From positions 1,364,001-1,428,000 of the forward strand of contig CM063290.1 of the NCBI GenBank assembly GCA_032173965.1: 64,000 nucleotides of DNA. The letters are read 5' to 3'. The translations under genes and the position numbers were made by a program. This document shows, in pieces, positions 59,186 to 64,000 of this stretch (its first letter is position 1; each line of letters opens with the position of its first letter). This stretch comes from Sitta carolinensis. Its lineage: Eukaryota > Chordata > Aves > Passeriformes > Sittidae. The notes beneath the pieces are model-generated. The model had not been told where the DNA came from, searched no databases, and saw only the letters and a list, made by a program, of their open reading frames with translations.

Positions 59186-59554
59186 TTAGATGGATGGTGA
59201 AAATCCTGGTGTGGGATTTATTGGAGGAAATAGGGATTTTGACTGGGCACAAAGGTATTCAGAGGGATATGGTTCTGGGAATAGCAGGGATGAATGAGAA
59301 TTCACTGGGAATTGTCCTATTCAGCCTGCTTAGCCGAGATAGTTGGTTGGGGGATGGTATTTTGGACTGGTTGGGGCCTTTGCTGAGGTGGTGACTTCAC
59401 ACCCAGGTGAAGGGGAAATAACTGGAGAATAACTGGGGACACCAGACTTTCCTAAGTGATTGTCCTTTGGCTGCTACCGAACCAGGAATTTTGGGGGGAT
59501 GAGTAGGCACTGGGCTGGGGGCCTTTGTGATGGGAGTCTTGGGGTCCCAGGACA

Positions 59555-60250
59555 GGCTGGGGGGGAAATCTGAAAATTAAGATTCTGGGGGTCCCGCCAA
59601 CACAGAACCTTTGGGGGCTCTGGGGTGATGGATTGGGGTCCATGAACGCAGGACCTTGGGGGTCGGGGTGATGGGAATTGGGGTCCAAGGACCACAAGAA
59701 CCCTTGGGGGCTCTGGGGTGATGGAATTTGGGGTCCAAGACACAGGAACCCTTGGGGGGCTCTGGGGTGATGGATTGGGTCCAAGGACACAGAACCCTGG
59801 GGGGCTCTGGGGTGATGGATTTGGGGTCCAACACAGGAACCCTGGGGGCTCTGGGGTGATGGATTGGGTCCCCAAAGCACAGACCCCTTGGGGGGCTCTG
59901 GGGTGATGGAATTGGGGTCTGTTGAACACAGGAACCCCTGGGGGGCTCTGGGGTGATGGAATTGGGGTCCACAGAGCACAGACCCCTTGGGGGGCTCTGT
60001 GGTGACAGAATTGGGGTCCAAGGAACACAGGAACCCCTTGGGGGGCTCTAGGGTGAAGGAATTGGGGTCTGTTGAACACAGGACCCCTTGGGGGACTCTG
60101 GGATCACAGAATTGGGGTCCCCCAGAGCACAGACCCCTTGGGGGCTCTGGGGTGACAGAATTGGGGTCTGTTGAACACAGGACCCTTGGGGGGCTCTGGG
60201 GTGATGGAATTGGGGTCCCCCAGAGCACAGACCCCTTGGGGGGCTCTGGG
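59555..60250. repeat. About 55-bp G-rich minisatellite, about 12 copies
   Basis: CTTGGGGGGCTCTGGGGTGA, TGGAATTGGGGTCCAAGGAC, ACAGGAACCC repeats. Four G runs per unit on the + strand could form quadruplexes in DNA or in the transcript. Confidence 0.93.
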
Positions 60251-60449
60251 GGTTATTCCCAGGCTGGCACAGCCCGGGGGAGGCAGGGGGCACAGGGCAA
60301 GTGCCATCAGTGCCACTTTGGGAGGTGCCAGCCCATGGCGAGCCCTGGCAGAGCTGCGAGCCCTGCACGGCCCCCTGCTCTCCCCCACTTGTCCCCATAC
60401 CCTACCCCAATTTTTCCCCTGCATCCTTGTAAAACTCCCATTTTCCTGT

Positions 60450-60900
60450 CATTTCCCTGCCGTTGGATCCAAGATCAGCAGGCAGAGCAGGAATTCCTGC
60501 TCTGCCCGGGTCGGTGTGTGGCTTTAAGTGCTCTGGAGGAAGGATCCGTGTGGGATCTTTGGTGAGCCCGTCCCCCCAGCGCAGAGGTTATTTGGGATAG
60601 AGCTGGGGAAAAGACAGAAGCCGGCAGTAATTGCCTTTAAGATCAGAGCACAAAGCATTACCTTGGATTTTACAAGGCCAGCGAGCAACAAAAGAGCAGT
60701 AATTTATGAGCTCAGCGTAAAAGAAGAGCATAATTGCATTAAAAATTAATGCTAATGAACACTAAAATGGGGAAGGTGGTTATGATGAAAGTTTGGATTC
60801 ATCTTCCCCGGGTTGAATGATGGCTGGTGCCTTGATTAATGGCTTAATTTCTATCAATTAGCGGGGAGAAATCTCCACTGAGACAAGGGGAAATTGAGCA
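60450..60900. promoter_or_regulatory. Candidate conserved non-coding element
   Basis: Unique sequence with GCAGTAATTGCCTTTAAGAT, TTTATGAGCTCAGCG, GCATTAAAAATTAATGC and TTGATTAATGGCTTAATTTC. Rich in homeodomain cores, free of arrays, between two arrays. Function inferred. Confidence 0.38.
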
Positions 60901-61129
60901 TCGAATTACAGCCCTGGCTTTGTGTGCCCGGGCAGAGCGCGGCGGGCTCTGCTGGCAGGCGCGGGGTGGTCACAAATCCGGCAAAAAAAACCCAAAAAAA
61001 CCCAAAAAAACCTGTCCCCAGCCCTGCCCTGAGGAGGAGGCTCTCAGAAATCCCCCAAAAAGCCCCAAAATGGGGGTGCAGGAGCGAGCAGGGGGGAGGA
61101 GGGCAGTGCTGAAGGCAGAGCTCCTGCAG

Positions 61130-61285
61130 TGATTTCACCTTCTTAAATTCAAAGTTCTTAAATTCTGAAACTCTCTTCTCTGACAAATTTAAAGGTTCTT
61201 AAATTCTGAAACTCTCTTCTCTGCAATTTAAGGTTCTTAAATTCTGAAACTCTCTTCTCTGCAATTTAAGGTTCTTAAATCCAGA
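61130..61285. repeat. About 47-bp tandem repeat, 3-4 copies
   Basis: TTCTTAAATTCTGAAACTCT, CTTCTCTGCAATTTAAGG repeats, with a variant (GACAAATTTAAAGG) in the first full copy. Confidence 0.92.
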
Positions 61286-61729
61286 GCTCACTTGCTGAAC
61301 TTTCCCCTCCTGTTGTTTTCTGCTGCAGTTTATACCTAAAGCTCCCAGGTTTTTAAAGGAAAGGCTGTTAGTGTCCAGACTTGTTTAAAATCCTATAAAA
61401 ACGAGGTTATTTTCAGTATAATGCATCAAAATAGCAAACTTAGAGTAGTCTGGTACTCTCTGTAGGATTCTCTGTGGTTGTCTCCCCAGTAAGTACCACA
61501 GTGCTCCCAAAATGCTATTTTAATATATTTTAATAACCTCATTGTCACAGGATATTAAAACAAGCCGGGACAGAAGTTTTTCTTGTTATTTGCATTTCTC
61601 CAACTTAGCTGGAAAATCCTCTGTGCTCCCTGTAGTCAATAAATACTGGGGTACTCCCAGCTTGCTTCTTCAGGAAATGCACTTGGATTTCCCAATGCTC
61701 ACGATGAAGTTGGGAGCAGAGAAATGAAC

Positions 61730-63205
61730 AGGCAAAGCTGCAGGTGCAGGGGTGCTGCTGCAAGGATGCAGCTGCAGGAGTGCAGAGGTGCTGCAGGGTT
61801 GGGTGCTGCGGGGTTGGGAACTGCAGGGGTGTTGCTGCAAGGATGGAGCTGCAGGAGTGCTGCTGCATGGGTGCAGAGTGGCTGCTGCAGGGTTGGGTGC
61901 TTCAGGGTTGGGAATTGCAGGAGTGTTGCTGCAAGGATGGAGCTGCAGGAGTGCTGCTGCAGGGTTGGAGCTGCAGGGATGCTGCTGCAGGGCTGGGTGC
62001 CGCTGCAGGGCTGGAGCTGGTGCAGGATTGGAGCTGCAGGGTTGGAGCTGCAGGGATGCTGCTGCAGGGTTGGAGCTGCAGGGATGCTGCTGCAGGGATG
62101 CTGCTGCAGGGATGCTGCTGCAGGGTTGGAGCCACTGCAGGGCTGGAGCCGCTGCAGGGCTGGAGCTGCAGGGCTGGAGCTGCAGGGCTGGAGCTGCAGG
62201 GTGGAGCGCAGGCTGGAGCTGCAGGGCTGGAGCCGCTGCAGGATTGGAGCTGCAGGGTTGGAGCCGCTGCAGGGTTGGAGCTGCAGGGTTGGAGCTGCAG
62301 GGCTGGAGCCGCTGCAGGGCTGGAGCCGCTGCAGGATTGGAGCTGCAGGGTTGGAGCTGCAGGGTTGGAGCTGCAGGGCTGGAGCCGCTGCAGGGCTGGA
62401 GCCGCTGCAGGGCTGGAGCTGCAAGGCTGGAGCCGCTGCAGGGCTGGAGCTGCAAGTGGAGCGCTGCAGGCTGGAGCCGCTGCAGGGCTGGAGCTGCAGG
62501 GCTGGAGCGCTGAGGCTGGAGCTGCAGGGCTGGAGCTGCAAGGCTGGAGCCGCTGCAGGGCTGGAGCCGCTGCAGGGCTGGAGCTGCAGGGCTGGAGCCG
62601 CTGCAGGGCTGGAGCGTGCAGGGCTGGAGCTGCAAGGCTGGAGCCGCTGCAGGGCTGGAGCTGCAGGGCTGGAGCTGCAGGGCTGGAGCCTGCAGGGCTG
62701 GAGCCGCTGCAGGGCTGGAGCCGCTGCAGGGCTGGAGCTGCAAGGCTGGAGCCGCTGCAGGGCTGGAGCCGCTGCAAGGCTGGAGCCGCTGCAGGGCTGG
62801 AGCTGCAGGGCTGGAGCTGCAGGGCTGGAGCTGCAGGGCTGGAGCCGCTGCAGGGCTGGAGCTGCAGGGCTGGAGCTGCAGGCTGGAGCTGCAGGGCTGG
62901 AGCTGCAGGGCTGGAGCCGCTGCAGGGCTGGAGCCGCTGCAGGGCTGGAGCTGCAGGGCTGGAGCTGCAGGGCTGGAGCCGCTGCAGGGCTGGAGCTGCA
63001 AGGCTGGAGCCGCTGCAAGGGCTGGAGCCGCTGCAGGACTGGAGCTGCAGGGCTGGAGCTGCAGGGCTGGAGCTGCAGGGCTGGAGCCGCTGCAGGGCTG
63101 GAGCTGCAGGGCTGTGCAGGCGCTGCAGGGCTGGAGCCGCTGCAGGGCTGGAGCTGCAGGGCTGGAGCTGCAGGGCTGGAGCTGCAGGGCTGGGGCCGCT
63201 CCGCT
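61730..63205. repeat. GC-rich minisatellite, 15/18-bp units, about 90 copies
   Basis: CTGCAGGGCTGGAGC (15 bp) and CCGCTGCAGGGCTGGAGC (18 bp) are mixed over almost 1.5 kb, with GATGCTGCTGCAGGG variants at the left end. Both lengths are multiples of three, so all six frames are open over hundreds of codons (up to 574). The Gln-Pro-Cys-Ser or Leu-Gln-Gly-Trp wording has no family match that I know and no start or splice context. Confidence 0.96.
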
Positions 63206-63460
63206 CGCAGCATCCTCGCCGGCAGCCGCGGCCCCGGCGCTGTTGCGTGGGGCGGTGCCTCCCTCTAACGGCAGCAGAGCCCGGCAAATATCCCGGGAAA
63301 TATCTCGGGGAATAACCGGGAAATCTCCCGGGAAATCTCCCGGGAATGTCCCGGGCTCGGCCCGCTCCAGCGCGGGCAGGAGCAGCAGCGTCATCCCCTG
63401 GGATTTGCTGCGGCTCTTGGAGCTCTCACCTCTGCAGTGCTGCTGAGGCTCCAGGGAGAG
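63200..63460. promoter_or_regulatory. CpG-dense block beside the GC-rich array
   Basis: GGCCGCTCCGCTCGCAGC, CCTCGCCGGCAGCCGCGG, CCCCGGCGCTGTTGCGTGG and CGGGCTCGGCCCGC give a CpG density unlike the neighbouring array, which has CpG only in its CCGCTG units. 63280-63350 is itself a short array of CCCGGGAAATCTC units (17-18 bp). It could be a CpG island or an alternative promoter; no TATA box or first exon was proven. Confidence 0.35.
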
Positions 63461-63469
63461 TCTCCGGGG

Positions 63470-63645
63470 GAATTCCAGGGATGTTCTCCCACGAGGATCT
63501 CCTGGGAAGTTATCCCAGAAGGATCTCCAGGGGGGGATCTCCAGGGAATGTCTCCAGGGGGAATTCCCGGGAAGATCTCCAAGGAGAATTCCAGGGAGGA
63601 TCTCCAGGAAAGTTCTCCCAGGGGGGATTCCAGGGGGATCTCCAT
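63470..63645. repeat. Degenerate repeat, unit about 20-25 bp
   Basis: GATCTCCAGGG, AATTCCAGGGA and TCTCCAGGGGG words recur irregularly. A short run of CCCTGCCAT units follows at 63766-63812. Confidence 0.75.
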
Positions 63646-64000
63646 GCAGTTCCCAGTGACCCTGGGATTCCCAGGCTGGCTGCCAGGACTCTGGGCCATG
63701 GTGGGATCAGGGTGGGCACAGCTGAGCCTCTCCTGTGCCCCAGGAGGGACTTGGAGGCAGGAGATCCCTGCCATCCCTGCCATCCCTGCAATCCCTGTCA
63801 TCCCTGCCATCCCTGCAGAGCTGACCCCAAGGGTTCCCAGAGGTTTCCCAGCCCCAGGCCCTGCTGGATTCCTCCTTTTCCTTCCTTTTGGAGCCCCCCC
63901 AACCTGGGAGATTTTCGTGTCCCCCACCACAAACCATCCAGGAAAGTTCATTTTCCTTTAATCTATCAGTTTGTGCAGCAGGAGTAAACTGGGAGCAGTT

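Larger units (their letters stand above)
1..64000 (+). other. RSRC1: Internal part of the RSRC1 transcription unit
   Basis: The whole window appears to lie within one gene read on the + strand. Three exons at 15108-15144, 28052-28103 and 53699-53767 join in phase (intron phases 2, 0, 1 and 1) into a continuous reading frame matching RSRC1. In the known family this protein has an RS-rich N-terminal half and a charged coiled-coil C-terminal half, sits in the nucleus and takes part in constitutive and alternative splicing, including 3' splice site recognition. Only the start of the coiled-coil half is encoded here; upstream RS exons and downstream exons must lie outside. Introns of 12.9 and 25.6 kb fit the very large RSRC1 gene known in mammals. 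Neither the promoter nor the polyadenylation site is seen. Confidence 0.9.
53768..64000 (+). other. RSRC1: RSRC1 intron, 5' part (downstream intron)
   Basis: The intron begins with GTGAGG and continues past the window end. No exon encoding the next family segment (Gln-Ala-Thr-Leu-Val-Glu-Gln-Val) could be found in any frame. Unlisted pieces 53770-54030, 54700-56140, 58090-58450, 59190-59550 and 61290-61720 are ordinary intron with A/T runs. The last kilobase is G/C-rich. Confidence 0.7.

Noticed and set aside
58401..60228. Minus-strand frames of 283 and 258 codons
   Set aside because: Low-complexity products of two G-rich arrays with no conserved domain.
61670..63394. Open frames of up to 574 codons on both strands
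   Set aside because: All six frames are open because the units are 15 and 18 bp. The products are simple repeats (Gln-Pro-Cys-Ser, Leu-Gln-Gly-Trp-Ser) with no domain, start context or splice evidence.

Overview
This window is vertebrate, almost certainly avian, nuclear DNA and lies inside one large gene. The organism call rests on many truncated CR1 LINE 3' ends (the tail wording AACCATTCTGGGATTCC and relatives, with no poly(A) tail), on LTR remnants, on the absence of any Alu-, B1- or L1-like sequence, and on spliceosomal exons with GT/AG borders. A songbird is my best guess, because of the many G/C-rich minisatellites and the CR1 wording, but this is not proven by the sequence.

Three short coding exons are recognisable, all on the + strand and in matching phases: 15108-15144 (37 nt), 28052-28103 (52 nt) and 53699-53767 (69 nt). 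Spliced together they encode the start of the conserved C-terminal coiled-coil region of RSRC1 (arginine/serine-rich coiled-coil 1, also called SRrp53), a nuclear splicing factor. Two introns are complete (12,907 and 25,595 bp). The window opens inside the intron before the first exon and closes inside the intron after the third. The RS-rich N-terminal exons and the C-terminal exons are not seen here. No other protein-coding gene, tRNA, rRNA or CRISPR array is supported.

The rest is intron of three kinds. (1) About 28 tandem arrays, with unit lengths from 3 to about 205 bp, cover by my hand count roughly 14 kb (about one fifth) of the window. Many have units that are multiples of three bases and so give long but meaningless open frames. 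(2) Interspersed repeats: CR1 fragments in both orientations, a pair of inverted LTRs (25.55-26.05 and 31.41-32.00 kb), a duplicated compound block (13.67-14.08 and 33.95-34.37 kb) and a 213-bp direct repeat (38.92 and 40.39 kb). (3) Stretches of unique, AT-rich or CpG-bearing sequence rich in homeodomain cores, which look like conserved non-coding elements (for example 9.6-10.5, 17.6-18.9, 32.0-33.3, 36.95-37.5, 43.1-43.8 and 60.45-60.9 kb). SHOX2 is the developmental neighbour of RSRC1 in amniotes, so these are candidate long-range enhancers. Conservation could not be tested here.

I found no new protein system. The most unusual features are the repeated growth of minisatellites out of CR1 fragments, a 1.5-kb GC-rich array beside a CpG-dense block at 61.7-63.4 kb, a compound polypurine array at 50 kb, a cluster of four TTAYGTAA sites with a 20-bp palindrome at 11.7 kb, and a 31-nt near-perfect palindrome at 43.73 kb.
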